The notes under the pieces: model-generated
The model's database searches: none
The model's input: the letters and a program-made list of their open reading frames with translations, nothing else
Told to the model about the DNA's origin: nothing
Assembly (NCBI GenBank): GCA_025769875.1
Contig: JAGFNK010000066.1
Span: 96,625-160,624, forward strand
Reading direction: 5' to 3'
Length of the DNA stretch: 64,000 nucleotides
Source: Russula earlei
Lineage: Eukaryota; Basidiomycota; Agaricomycetes; Russulales; Russulaceae
Translations under genes and position numbers: made by a program
Shown: piece by piece, positions 34,736 to 45,223 of the stretch
Position numbering within the stretch: the first letter of the stretch is position 1
How the letters are laid out: each line of letters opens with the position of its first letter

Positions 34736-37700
34736 TCATGAGCAGAGAATGTTGTGTGAGTGGTGTTGGTGTGTGTTGGATGGCTCAGGGCAGAACTTGT
34801 TGCCTGGCCATGTCAAGAGGGTCTGGGGAAAAGGCCAACCAATGCATGGATTTTCCTTCAGTTCTGGATGGTCATAAAGGTGTTCTTTGATGCAAATGAT
34901 GAGATCCTTCATATTCCCCTCTGTTGAGATTTGGAGTGCTCCAGCAAGTGCAAGGAGATCATCCTTTTTGTACCATGACATGGGTACATCAAACATATGG
35001 GATTGCACATCATCAACAATCCTGGCATTTCATGCAGCCACATCAGCAATCCTTTGAGCATCTTGCTCAGCCTCAGCCCTCTCCTGTGCTTTCCATTTGA
35101 CCTCCTCAGTCTCAAATTGCACCCTAAGCTCTGGCATGGTAATGAAACAAGCCTTGATCTTTGTTGAACCACAAGATTGCTTTTGGAGAGGTTAACAATC
35201 TTTGTTTGTGCTTCTCCCAACTGATGCCAGGCAAGCATGCAGTGTGCATTCAAAGCAGCAATTTCAGAGTCTTTCATCTGAATCATTTACTTCAGTACAA
35301 AAGTTTGTGATCAAAAGCCATGAAGCTCCTCAAGAAGCTCATCTTGGCCCTTTGTCTCATCCTGCACAAGTGTGGTCTGGGTGCATGGACTGTCAAGGAT
35401 GGTATGGGCTTGTTTGGAAGATGAATGGGTTGTCAATGAAGAGGTGTCCAGTGGGGAACAGCATATGATGGGGCTAGTGTTAGCTGCTGGTGTCAAATGT
35501 GAGGGGGACAATGGGGAGTAGGAGGGATGAGGGGAGCATTGGTTGGCATTCACACAAGCCATGTGGATGTTGTTGTCACTGTCACCCTGATGTGTGCTGT
35601 CAGTACCAATGCTCACACTGGTTAAGTCCAAGTTCTGTCACCAATTAAATTCCAGATCCTCTTCCCACTTGTGATTATTGGCCTCCATTTCTTCCTCCTC
35701 CCATTTGTCATCCACCACCATCTCTGTGTCATCATCATTGGGGCAATAGTCTGAGTCTGAGTTGGAAGAGAACTTGATTGGGTCTGAAGAGGGTACATCT
35801 GTGGGATAGGAGGCTGGGACATTTGCTTGGGTCAAGTACATGTTGCTGGGGGCAAAGTCCTTCTTGGTGAAGATGTCTGGATTCAAGGGATGGAGGCCAG
35901 TGTTCTTGAACACACTTTGGATCAGTTCCAGCTTCATGACTTTATTGTGTACCTTCATGTACTCATCAATAACATTGTACTGGTCAATTCTTCCATTGAG
36001 ACCAAGAAGCTTGTTGCAATTCTTCACCCAAGCAGTCTGTACATGATTGAAGATGCCAACATCAAGCAGCTGGAGTTTATGGGTGGTCTTTGAAGGCAGT
36101 GCAATAAGGATGATCTTGCATTGGTCATAAAACTGGTAGACAGCTGATGTTATGATCTACCCTCCTGTCAATCCATCTCTAACCTTTTTGCTATTGTTCC
36201 TTTCTGTCACCCCTATTCCCATGGTTACCATTTCATCCCTTGATGTTGATTGCCCCTTGTTGTTTCACCTATTGTGTTTCATCTATTGTCTGAGTTCCTT
36301 TTGCTATTGGTTCACCATTATCTATTGTTCCACATATGGTACTGTACAGCCTCACTAGATACAGTATTTAAGTGCCTGTAGAAGCTGAGGAATGCCCCAA
36401 GCTTAGCTTTGTCCCATTTCCTGTTGCATCCCTTGCCCTGTATCCTCTCTCGAATCACAACTTGCTTGTGCTGGCTTACACTCTGCTTGACCTGAACTCA
36501 TCACAAGGAACCTCTGTGTTCATCTTCCTCCTCTGCTTCTCTCTCATTGTCCTCCTCTTCTGTGAAACCAGAAGATCGACTCTGTCTGTGGGCTGAGTCA
36601 TTGTCTGACTTAGTCTTGAGATGCTAAACCCTTGTCCTGGCCTCTTTGAGCCAGTCCCACTGAACCCTTGAACCAAGTCACAGGAACTTGGCCTCACTGA
36701 ACCCTGAGCTAATGCTCTAATGGCCACAATGCTGTAACAACTGACTTGATACCAGGTGTTTCATGGGAATCATGTCCATCAAGGAACAAGACAATTGGCT
36801 TTGTGTGATCAACACATTTTGAGAGCACGAATGGAATAAAGCACTTGGACATCCAGTGCTTGCCAATCTCATGATCTGTCCAACCACTGCTTGAGTGAGC
36901 AACACTGCAGGGCTTCATAAGTCATTCTCTTCTCAATTTGAATATTTATGGATGGCAACAAACCCCCCTATCTCACCTGGTACCTGTTGGATGTCAGGCA
37001 TTGGGCCTTCTGAGAGTACAAAATATGGAGCAGCCCTACCAGCTGCATTCACCACTTTGATAATGGTCACTAGCTCAAGGTTATCACTATGTTTACAGTA
37101 TTGATACCTCCACTTCCTGAGGTAGTAATACAGTCACCTTCCAGCCTTGTGACCTCCACCCATCTAGACCCCCTTCTTGTCTGTATTCCAGAGGTGCTCA
37201 GGCAGGATGAAGCCATAGGTCTTGATCAGCTCAACAATTAAACTGGTGAGATGCAAGACATTCAATTTGTTGAAGTTTTTACCCTGCACAGGGTCAAGAC
37301 CAGTAGCCTTCGCAGCAACAAGAATGTCAGCATGATGCTGTTTGAAGTGCTCATGCCAATGTTGATCAGGGTGTTTTCCTGAAAGATCCCTTCCACATGC
37401 ACAAAGACCACCAGCATGGAAAGGCTTGCCAGATATCATGGAATGATCAATCCATTCTAGCAACAGCTTTTCCTGTTTGGTGTCCACCAGTTGGTGGTCA
37501 GCTGCAGCTGTTTTTTGGCTTTGATGATGGTTATGAAACCTGTCTCCCAACATGGTTTGCCTAACCTAAAGAATGAGGATAATGGATATGCATCGTAAAA
37601 TGGTACATGCAGTGTCACAAACACCATGAGCTCTGGCAGCAGCTGCTAGAGTCTTGTAGGTTCCATTATTTAGGCTGCAAAGAGCCTTTTGCATGTGTTG

Positions 37701-37800
37701 TTCATAATGTGGATCCTGAGAGCAATGAGAGGATTTTTCTAGACATTCCATCAATAACATCAGCGTGTCAAGGAGTGACCTGCATGTAAATACTGATGAT
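34736..37800 (-). pseudogene. DDE_1 / pogo-like transposase, broken
   Basis: Minus-strand fragments in order: HTH (Psq-like) LNNGTYKTLAAAARAHGV near 37630-37690; CENP-B-type second HTH region QEKLLLEWIDHSMISGKPF near 37440; KGVENFNKL-like block (GKNFNKLNV) near 37260; catalytic-core words GWTDHEIGKHW and LFLDGHDSH near 36770-36890 (the second Asp of DDE lies in LDGH); then after the LTR insertion TTHKLQLLDVGIF and LIQSVFKNTGLHPLNPDIF (35900-36100). A C-terminal extension near 34850-35000 has a SAP-like helix pair (KKDDLLALAGALQIS). Several stops and the inserted LTR make it non-functional. Confidence 0.8.
36148..36739 (+). mobile_element. solo LTR, family A
   Basis: Begins TGTTATGATCTACCC and ends GCTGTAACA, with 5-bp flanks gctga (36143-36147) and actga (36740-36744), a target duplication with one transition. 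A diverged inverted copy lies at 40827-42197. It holds a TATA-like GTATTTAAGTG near 36364. No gag/pol adjoins, so it is a recombined solo LTR. It interrupts the transposase. Confidence 0.8.
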
Positions 37801-37840
37801 GGACGACTGATGAAAATGTGTACGGCTTCAAGCTCCACTC

Positions 37841-39313
37841 TGTCAGGACTCACTGTTGAACAATCCAGTTCAAGAGCAAGATAGGAGTTCAGAGACAAGT
37901 CAACTGAGTTCTAGGATAAAGTTGGCAAAGAGCACTGTCCAAATGAGTAACAAGTACCAGAGAGGAACTGGTACTGGTTGTGAGAGGTGATCATGGAAAG
38001 AGAGAGCCAGAATGTACTAGATAAGGTGGTCCTAAAGGAGTACCTTCAGAAATGGAGTGCCACAAATCAAATGGACAGTCTGAAGACTGTCCACTACTTT
38101 ATTGAGCACTTATATACTACAAGAGAACTGCTAAATAGGGAACAAGTCTTTAACCTTGTTATCAAGCACAATTGATAGATGAGTAAGAAGTTGGAGGATG
38201 CTTACTGAGCATGCTCAGTCATGCTCAGTAAGTCGCTGAGTAAGAAGGCTCATACTGATGAGTAAGAACCTTTACTGTCTATATGTTCACTGCTTTAGTA
38301 CATGTGCAAAGCACCTGATTCATTTACTGTTAGTTAGTTTAGGGCCAGTCATTTAAGGACTAATAGTTTGGTTCAAGGAATAGAGTTGCTTATAAGGCCC
38401 CTTATATAGTTCTATTAGGGTCCTTAGTGTTAAGATTCTCTTGATTCTCCGACTGCCATCTATTCTGCTGACTCATCTGTGATTACTCATGTGTTTGCTT
38501 ATCGATCGATCTGCTTACTGATTGCTGACTGATGCTTACTGATTGCTTACTGATACTAGGAAAGAATGACTCACGCGTGAGTCATTTCTAACATTCTGAA
38601 TTGCGCTTTTCGTATTTGGATACTACTGGTTCTCAGCTATGTGCACCCCGAGTTTCGTACGAATCGGATCAGTAGTTATCGAGATATCGTATAAATAGTC
38701 TGTGGTACCAAGAAGTCGAGCCTTACGCTCGACTTACACTTTCACAAGACAATTATCTTGTCAAACGATCTAAACAAATTATAGTGCAGACTCTAACAGA
38801 AAGAGGCCCCTCTCTTTTCTACATTCAATCTTCCTGCAATAATATCAAAGGGTTCGAAGTCTAGTGCTTGAACTATATCAAGCAACTCTTTCACAAGAAG
38901 AGTCGGTACTAAGATCTGTCAGATCTTAACACTTAGAGTCAACCCTAATACTTATATTGAGGTCCTTAGTATTGCTTTATAGTTCGTTCTACAGTTATTA
39001 GAGTTTAGTCTAATAACATGTTGTAGGGCTTTTAGTGTCTTGTTAGTGCCTTTTGTAGAGCACTTAGAGTCGTCCTAAATGGTCCTTAGAGAGGCTATAA
39101 TACTGTCCTTTATTGCTAAAGGGTTGCCACTAAGTGGGGCTTGCTGTATGTTGATTGTGCCAAGAATTGCTCATGCTACAATCCGCACATGATATTGTGG
39201 ACACCTCTACTCACCCCTTTTGTCTGTGTGAACAGGGTGGCACCAAAGAGGCTGGGTTTCCTCTAATAAGGAAGGGTCCTTCAAGGGCCCTCTCCAGGAA
39301 ATGGTTCATGACA
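37841..39313 (+). mobile_element. solo LTR, family C, containing a nested LTR
   Basis: Begins TGTCAGGACTCAC and ends GGTTCATGACA. It matches, in inverse orientation, the intact copy at 56726-57665. Flanks are cactc and tactt, a target duplication differing only by two C to T changes. Shared internal words include GAGCATGCTCAGT palindromes, a GCTATATAAG-like box and GGGTTGCCACTAAGTGGGG. A 504-bp LTR of another family is inserted at 38428-38931. Confidence 0.75.
38428..38931 (+). mobile_element. solo LTR, family D, nested in family C
   Basis: Begins TGTTAAGATTC and ends AGATCTTAACA (9-bp terminal inverted repeat), flanked by perfect 5-bp duplications cttag (38423-38427 and 38932-38936). Absence at the equivalent point of the other family-C copy confirms the insertion. 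It contains TATA-like CGTATAAATAG (about 38688) and a strong hairpin AAGTCGAGC..GCTCGACTT just downstream. Confidence 0.88.
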
Positions 39314-39666
39314 TACTTGGCAGGAACTGGCAGGCATGACATCACACACAAAATCCCCCTCAGAAGGGACTCCTTCAATAATCAATATCTCATTGTGAAA
39401 ATGGCTGGACACCTTTAGATATCATATAATAGATGGTGTGCACAGTACCAGTCACTGGAAGGCCTCTGAGGTGAGATATTTCAAAAGTGATGAATGACTG
39501 GGGGTGACAAATGTACAGGGTACAGTAATATAGTATGGTGCCCTCACAATGGCCACAAAAATTGACTATGGCCCATGGCAGGTCCAGATTTTCTCATGGC
39601 AAAGCTAGGGCAAGGATAGACAGTGAGGATGACAGTGAGCTCTGCAAGGTCAGAGCCACCCATCTG

Positions 39667-40495
39667 TGTCAAGACACGTACTGCTGATCACTAAGGACTC
39701 AGGAGCAGGTGGGCAGGGGTCGGAACAGATGGTACGCGGCGTAAACAGCGTTGAACAGGAGGACGAGCCAAACGACTAGAAGATACCAGGTGGGGACTGG
39801 TACGTGTTGCAGGAGGCAGAGGCGAAGAGTAGAGGCCAGTGCAGCGAGGGACTTTAAACAAGGCGGTCGTTGAAGAGTACCTTGAAGATGAGGGAAGGCT
39901 TTAGACTGAGCAGTCGCAGGGGAGTACCCAGGAAGTGGAGAGTATCACAAATGGACAGTCTGACGACTGCCATGCTTCATTGGGGCTTATATACAGTATA
40001 CAGGGTCGATTACAAAGCACTTGGAACTATTCTAGACTCTTTGGTACCATCCAATAGGACTACAGAGGCATAAACTTGCTTGTGTCAACTTTCAGGCTTA
40101 CTGAGCGCATTACTGATCATTGTGGAGCGATGACATCATTATGATGTCACTGTGGAGCACTTAGTGAGCCTATGAGGTCACTGTGGAGTCGCTCAGTCAG
40201 CCATGATGTCATTGGAGCCTTGATGACGTCAGATGATTTATGCAACAGTTTCTAAGAGTTTGTGCCACTGTTTCGGGTCCATGGTGGCTGAGTGGCCATG
40301 TGGCTGCCACGCGATGATTACCCGATTAGGAAACTGGTGCCTGGTCGTGTTATAGTGCCTTTGCAATAGCAATATCTTGTACCGCAGGGGGAATAGCCCA
40401 GAAAATGGAAGGGAGTCGGCAATGCAAAGTGAGAGAGGTTTTTCTTGAGTAAAATAGGACAATCTTCAGCCAGGACTTGGCCTTGGTTCGTAACA
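39667..40495 (+). mobile_element. solo LTR, family B, CpG-rich copy
   Basis: Begins TGTCAAGACACG, ends GGTTCGTAACA, flanked by perfect 5-bp duplications atctg (39662-39666 and 40496-40500). An 827-bp sister copy in the same orientation lies at 41259-42085. This copy keeps CpG sites (for example GTACGCGGCG) that are TpG/CpA in the sister. Confidence 0.9.
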
Positions 40496-40500
40496 ATCTG

Positions 40501-40821
40501 AGCCTTCATAAAACTATGACCCCTCACCAACTAAACCACCATCCACCAGGCCAACTGGCCAAACCAATACATAACATGATCACAGCTAGTGTAACCTGCA
40601 ATAGAGAACTCCTCCCACATAAGCACACAACACATACTGTACAACTACCCAGCTCCCCACAATGAACAAGCAACACCACCCCCTATGAACACCCTACCCA
40701 ACTCCCACCTCCCTCCCCCCCAACTGCCACTACCAATACCATGCCACCACAACCATGTGGAAACCACACATGACCCAAACCCCCCACCACCAACTGTGGG
40801 CAAGCCTGAGGCTATGGGGGC
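40501..40821. other. C-rich gene-free stretch
   Basis: About 320 bp of strongly C/A-biased plus-strand sequence (CCACCAC-type low complexity) between two solo LTRs. No gene or terminal repeat recognised. Confidence 0.4.
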
Positions 40822-40826
40822 AGCAG

Positions 40827-42197
40827 TGTAACAGTGTTGTGGCCATTGGAGCATTAGCTCAATTCAATGGGGCCAAGTCCCTGTGACTTGGTTCAGTGTT
40901 TCAATGGGGCTGGCTCAAAGAGACTGGTTCAAGCATTTAGCATCTCAAGACTAAGTCAAGGATGACCTAATCCACAGACAGAGTTGATCTTCTGGTTACT
41001 TCACAGAAGAGGAGGATGATGAGAGAGAGGCAGAGAAGGAAGAGGAACACAAGGGTTCCTTGAGGTGAACTCAGGTCAAGCAGGGTGTAAGACAGGAAAT
41101 GGGACAAAGCTAAGCTTGGGGCATTCCCCAGCTTTTACAGGTGCTTAAATACTGTATCTAGCAAGGCTGTACAGCACCATATGTAGAACAATAGGTAATG
41201 CTAGGCCAGTAGCAAAAGGGGATCAGACAATAGATGAAACACACAAGGTGAAACAATATGTCAAGACATGTACTGCTGATCACTAAGGACTCAGGAGCAG
41301 GTGGGCAAGGGTCGGAACAGATGGTACATGGCATAGGCAGCATTGAACAAGAGGACAAGCCAAATGACTAGGAGGTACCAGATGGGGACTAGTACGTGTT
41401 GCAGAAGGCAGAGGTGAAGACTGGAGGCCAGTGCAGCAAAGGGGCTTTAGACAAGGCAGTCATTGAAGAGTACCTTGAGGACAAGGAAGTCTTTAAACTG
41501 AGCAGTTGCAGGGGAGTACTCAGGAAGATGAGAGTATCACAAATGGACAGTCTGACAACTGCCATGCTACATTGGGGCTTATATACGGTGTACATGGTTG
41601 ATTACACAGGACAGGAACTATTCTAGACTCTTTGGTACCATCCAATAGGACTGTAGAGGCATAAACTCACTTGTGTCAGGTTTCAGGCTTACTGAGCATA
41701 TTATTGATCATTGTGGAGCAATGACATCATTATGATGTCACTGTGGAGTGCTTGGTGAGCAGATGAGGTCAGTGTGGAGCCACTCAGTCAGCCATGATGT
41801 CATTGGAGCTAAATGACATCATATGAGTTATGCAACAAGTTGTAGGAGTTCATGCTGCTGTTTTGGGTTCTTGGTCACTGAGTGGCTATGTGGCTGCCAC
41901 ACAATGATTACCCAATTAGGAAATGGGTGTCTGGTCATGTCATAGTGCCTTTGCAATAGCAATATCTTGTACCACAGGAGGAGTAGCCCAAGAAACAGAA
42001 GTGGGTTGGCAATGCAAAGTGAGAGGGGTCTCTCTTGAGTGAAACAGGATAATATATGGCCAGGACTTGGCCTTGGTTCATAACACAATAAAGGGTCAAT
42101 CAGAATCAAGGGATGAAATGGTAGCCAAGGGGATGAGGGCAGTCAAGTAAAAATAGAAACAGGGGTTTGTGATGAACCAAGAGGGCAGATTACAACA
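40827..42197 (-). mobile_element. solo LTR, family A, interrupted by a family-B LTR
   Basis: Inverted copy of the LTR at 36148-36739: its ends read (minus strand) TGTTGTAATCTGCCC and CACTGTTACA. Perfect target duplications agcag flank it at 40822-40826 and 42198-42202. A complete family-B solo LTR with its own duplication is inserted at 41259-42085, so family B moved after family A here. Without the insert the LTR is about 540 bp. Confidence 0.85.
41259..42085 (+). mobile_element. solo LTR, family B, CpG-depleted copy, nested in family A
   Basis: Begins TGTCAAGACATG, ends GGTTCATAACA, with perfect 5-bp duplications caata (41254-41258 and 42086-42090). Very similar to the copy at 39667-40495, but most CpG sites have become TpG or CpA. 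Confidence 0.9.
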
Positions 42198-42202
42198 AGC
42201 AG

Positions 42203-42900
42203 AGGGTGAGGCAAGAGCAGCAGAGGGGACGGAGGTGAGTGGTAAGACTGAGATTTCTAAGGTGGGTGAGGTTGTGACTGGGGCTGAGGGGGATGAGATG
42301 ACTGAGGGCATGGGAGTGGGTGAGACAAAGGCAGGGGTAGCAGACAAGACTGTGAGGGCTGGTATGGCAGTGGCAGCTGGCTGAGCTGGGCCTGCAGTGG
42401 TGGGTGCTTCATTGCATGCAGCAAAGGTGATGATGGGCAAGTGTGGGGGTGAGGCAGCCACTGTGATGATCATGGGTGAAGCAGGGATGGTGACTGGTGG
42501 TGCTACTGAGGGCACAAGGGGTAAAGCTAAGGCTGAGGTGGGCAGGACTGAGGATGCAGGGGTGATGGTGATAGGCATAGACATGGTGGTGTGAGTGAAG
42601 CAGAGATGGCAGCTGGAGAGGCTGGGGCTGGGGCTGGGGCCATTGGGGTGGGTGGAGCAATGACAAAGGTGGACAAGACTGAGGTCATGGCAATGATGAC
42701 TGTGGGCAACAGAGAGATGGTGGCAGAAGCTGGTGACATGGGAACAGTGACTGCAATAAAGGATGAAGCTGGGAATGGTGAAAGGGAAACAGAGGATTGG
42801 GACTGGGTGAGGCAGCCAAGGCTGTGGTAAAGGCTTGAGATGCAAACATGTTGCATGAGCTGAGGCATGGTGGTGCATGTGGTCAGTGGTGAGGGGTAGG
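42203..42900. repeat. low-complexity G/A-rich repeat, CpG-depleted
   Basis: Imperfect iteration of words such as GGCTGAGG, GGTGAGTG and GCAGGGGTGG. The right end (about 42830-42890) is homologous to a segment at about 60025-60110 and, inverted, at about 44645-44705. The 44- and 60-kb copies keep GCGCGTCGCG-type CpG clusters that read ACATGTTGCA here. Open frames on either strand are products of the bias and not credible genes. Confidence 0.6.
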
Positions 42901-44210
42901 TGATGCAGTCAAAGTCTTACACTAATTCTGGCAAGACTTTCTGTCTTGATGGATCTTTTTGGTACTTTATGAACTTTAGATGACTTTTTGGGCTTTCCTA
43001 GCCTTATAGCTGACCTCCACACCATAACTTTTCAGGTGGGGGGGCCTAGCCAAATGGATTCTCACTTTTGACTTTATTGACTGTATAACATCTTTATAAA
43101 GCTCAAAAAGTTTTATGTGAATTTCCTGATGTACAGCTGAACACTGTGAGAAGGGCATGTTTTGAGTTCATGGGGCTGGACAAGGACTTGATATAAATTA
43201 ATTTTGTAATTGGTCTCATTATCTAATCTCACATACATTTCATGTCTGATGATGCCATGCTCCATAATGAGTGATGTCATGGATGAAATACTGACATTGG
43301 AGTACAATAACACCATCCATACTGTATGTGTACTTAAAAGTACAGCCATGGAGGGCCCAGGACAGTGATAGAGACAACCATTTGTACCCCATTCCTATCC
43401 ATCATGTGACCTAAGTACCTGAAATTTTCAACAGGATTGCCCTCAGTCTAGGGCTGCACACCATAATTGTCCCTCATGGGATGGACAAATCTGTAGTATG
43501 GTTACCAAACCTGTGCTGTTCGAGCTCATCCTGCCCATCATCTGTCTCAATGATTGAGTTGGACAACACCCATCCAATCTGTCAAAAAACAGCCATTAAT
43601 GGCATTAGACAGCATTTATCAGGAAAATCTGAATGAACTTTATATTTTTATCAAAACTCAATCTCATTGCTGCCAGGCCACCAAGACCATTGAGGATACC
43701 CATTGTTCATGTGGCCATGCTGCCATCCCCAGGACTTGCCATGACAGATCAGCCTGCCCAAGGACCAAATGGTTGATGGGACACAATCTCCCTCCATTGT
43801 GCCAGTCTCCATGCTAATACCATCCTTATTCTGATGCTTGTCAAGGAGCTATAAAGTGAGCCATATCACTGACCACAGAACTACGTGCAGATGGCACATG
43901 ACACATGATGCTTCACCTCCTCTGCACCTCCCTCCTTCCTCATGTCTTGTCTACAGCCCTTGCCACATTACTCACACCCAACATCAAGATCTCATCCACA
44001 TTGCCCAGCCCTCAACTGTCTTTCACCATGCATGCACACCTTAGCCCACTTGACATGATTGCATTGATCACATCTCAAGCTTTCATGACCACTGTGACCA
44101 CCTTGCCTGGTCTCAATTCCCTTTCGTGGCTCTGACTCCCTTTCATATTCTGATTCCTTTCATTACTTAGCTTCCTTTAGTACTTCTGCCAACCCACTAG
44201 TAGAAATAAA
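42901..44210. other. AT-richer repeat-derived DNA without a gene
   Basis: About 1.3 kb. Short open frames exist on both strands (for example 43113-43349 minus and 43554-43817 plus) but carry no domain I know and are cut by stops. Probably old transposon sequence. Confidence 0.4.
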
Positions 44211-44910
44211 AATACAGTCCCCCTTGCATCTCCTAGTATTTGTCAGCCTGAAATGACTGTGTGCGAGCGCGGTCCACACGTGATTCTGTGGGGAGTGGTA
44301 CAGCTCACCTCACCTTACAGGCAAAATCAATTAATCTAATCAACAGCTCAATGGCCCAGTGCAGTTTCAGTGTGTGTGCATGCAAGATGCAACTGCATTT
44401 TAGCAAGCCTATCCGGGGCATGCTGAGTTTGTGCAACTGGACAGTGATCCAAAACAGTTGTCTTGGTCCAAGAGCAAGGGAAGGGAAGAGAGGGAGAGAG
44501 AAGAGAGGCAAGATGACATGGCTCCACCTCCTCCCACACCTCTCGCCCTCCAGCCCTCTCGTCCCCAGCCTTCGCCACCGAACGCACGCCCACGACCTCG
44601 CACCCGACGTCAAGACCCTGACCACTTCGACCAGCCTTCGCCACCGACCACGCGCGCACGTCACGCCCCGGCACACGCGACGCGTTCGCGTCTCACGCCT
44701 TTCACCATGGCCTCGACCGCCTCGCCCGGCCTCGAACTTCCTTTCATCATCTCTCTCCCTTTCATTCCTTTCATCATTAGTACCTCCCTTCTTGTATATA
44801 AAACACCCTAACTACTCTGTAGTAGGACCAAAAAAATCCAATACAGTCGCTCCTTAGTCTCTCTCAGTATCTGTCAGCCCGAAACGACCGCGCACGAGCA
44901 ATCTCGCACT
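44211..44910 (+). repeat. direct repeats around a GC-rich repeat unit
   Basis: A segment of about 60 bp (ATACAGTC..., then CTAGTATTTGTCAGCC or its variant) occurs at 44211-44270 and again at 44840-44900 in the same orientation. The first re-reads CCGAAACGACCGCGC as CTGAAATGACTGTGT, a CpG-decay pattern. Between them lies CpG-rich DNA (44540-44710) with homologues at 42.85 and 60.05 kb. A TATA-like TGTATATAAAAC sits at about 44795-44806. The layout resembles tails of two related elements, but no target duplication was found. Confidence 0.5.
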
Positions 44911-45223
44911 CCTCTCCTCTCCTCTCGCTCTCTTCTCTCCCTTCCTCCCTCCTTCTCTCTGCTTGTTCTTGGCTCGAAGAAAACCGTCCCTGATCACCAT
45001 CCAGTCACACGAACACACACACGCGCCCCGAACTGGCTCGCTTCAGTAATACCGTGTACAACGGCCGTACCCATACCCGTCCCGTACCGTCAGGGATCCA
45101 GTGAGTACACATGACGGACGGGGTACTGGTCAGCCATACCCATCATATGGCCGTCTTTTCGACGGCCGTTACCCGTCAGACGGACGGTGCGCAGCCCTAC
45201 CTCAGTCCTGTTGAGGGAAGACA

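Larger units (their letters stand above)
34425..39533 (-). mobile_element. pogo/Tc1-type DNA transposon, degenerate, with nested LTRs
   Basis: Both ends carry the same inverted sequence (CTATATTACTGTAC..., then ATTTGTCACCCCC and CATTCATCA further in) and each is flanked by TA (34423-34424 and 39534-39535), the Tc1/pogo target duplication. Inside, a minus-strand transposase is split by a solo LTR at 36148-36739. Another solo LTR at 37841-39313 lies upstream of the transposase start and itself holds a third. Without these the element would be about 3 kb. Many stops and CpG-poor sequence show it is dead. It starts ten bases after the end of the tRNA. Confidence 0.85.

Noticed and set aside
38190..38250. 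Clustered GAGCATGCTCAGT palindromes as a CRISPR-like or operator array
   Set aside because: They are internal to LTR family C and present in both copies; the genome is fungal.
37841..39313. Reading LTR C and LTR A as paired ends of one full-length retrotransposon
   Set aside because: The sequences are unrelated, each has its own target duplication, and no gag/pol lies between.
42096..42878. 260-codon minus-strand Ser/Pro/His/Thr-rich frame
   Set aside because: It runs through the family-A LTR end and a low-complexity repeat that also exists at 59-60 kb; homology is at the DNA level, not protein.
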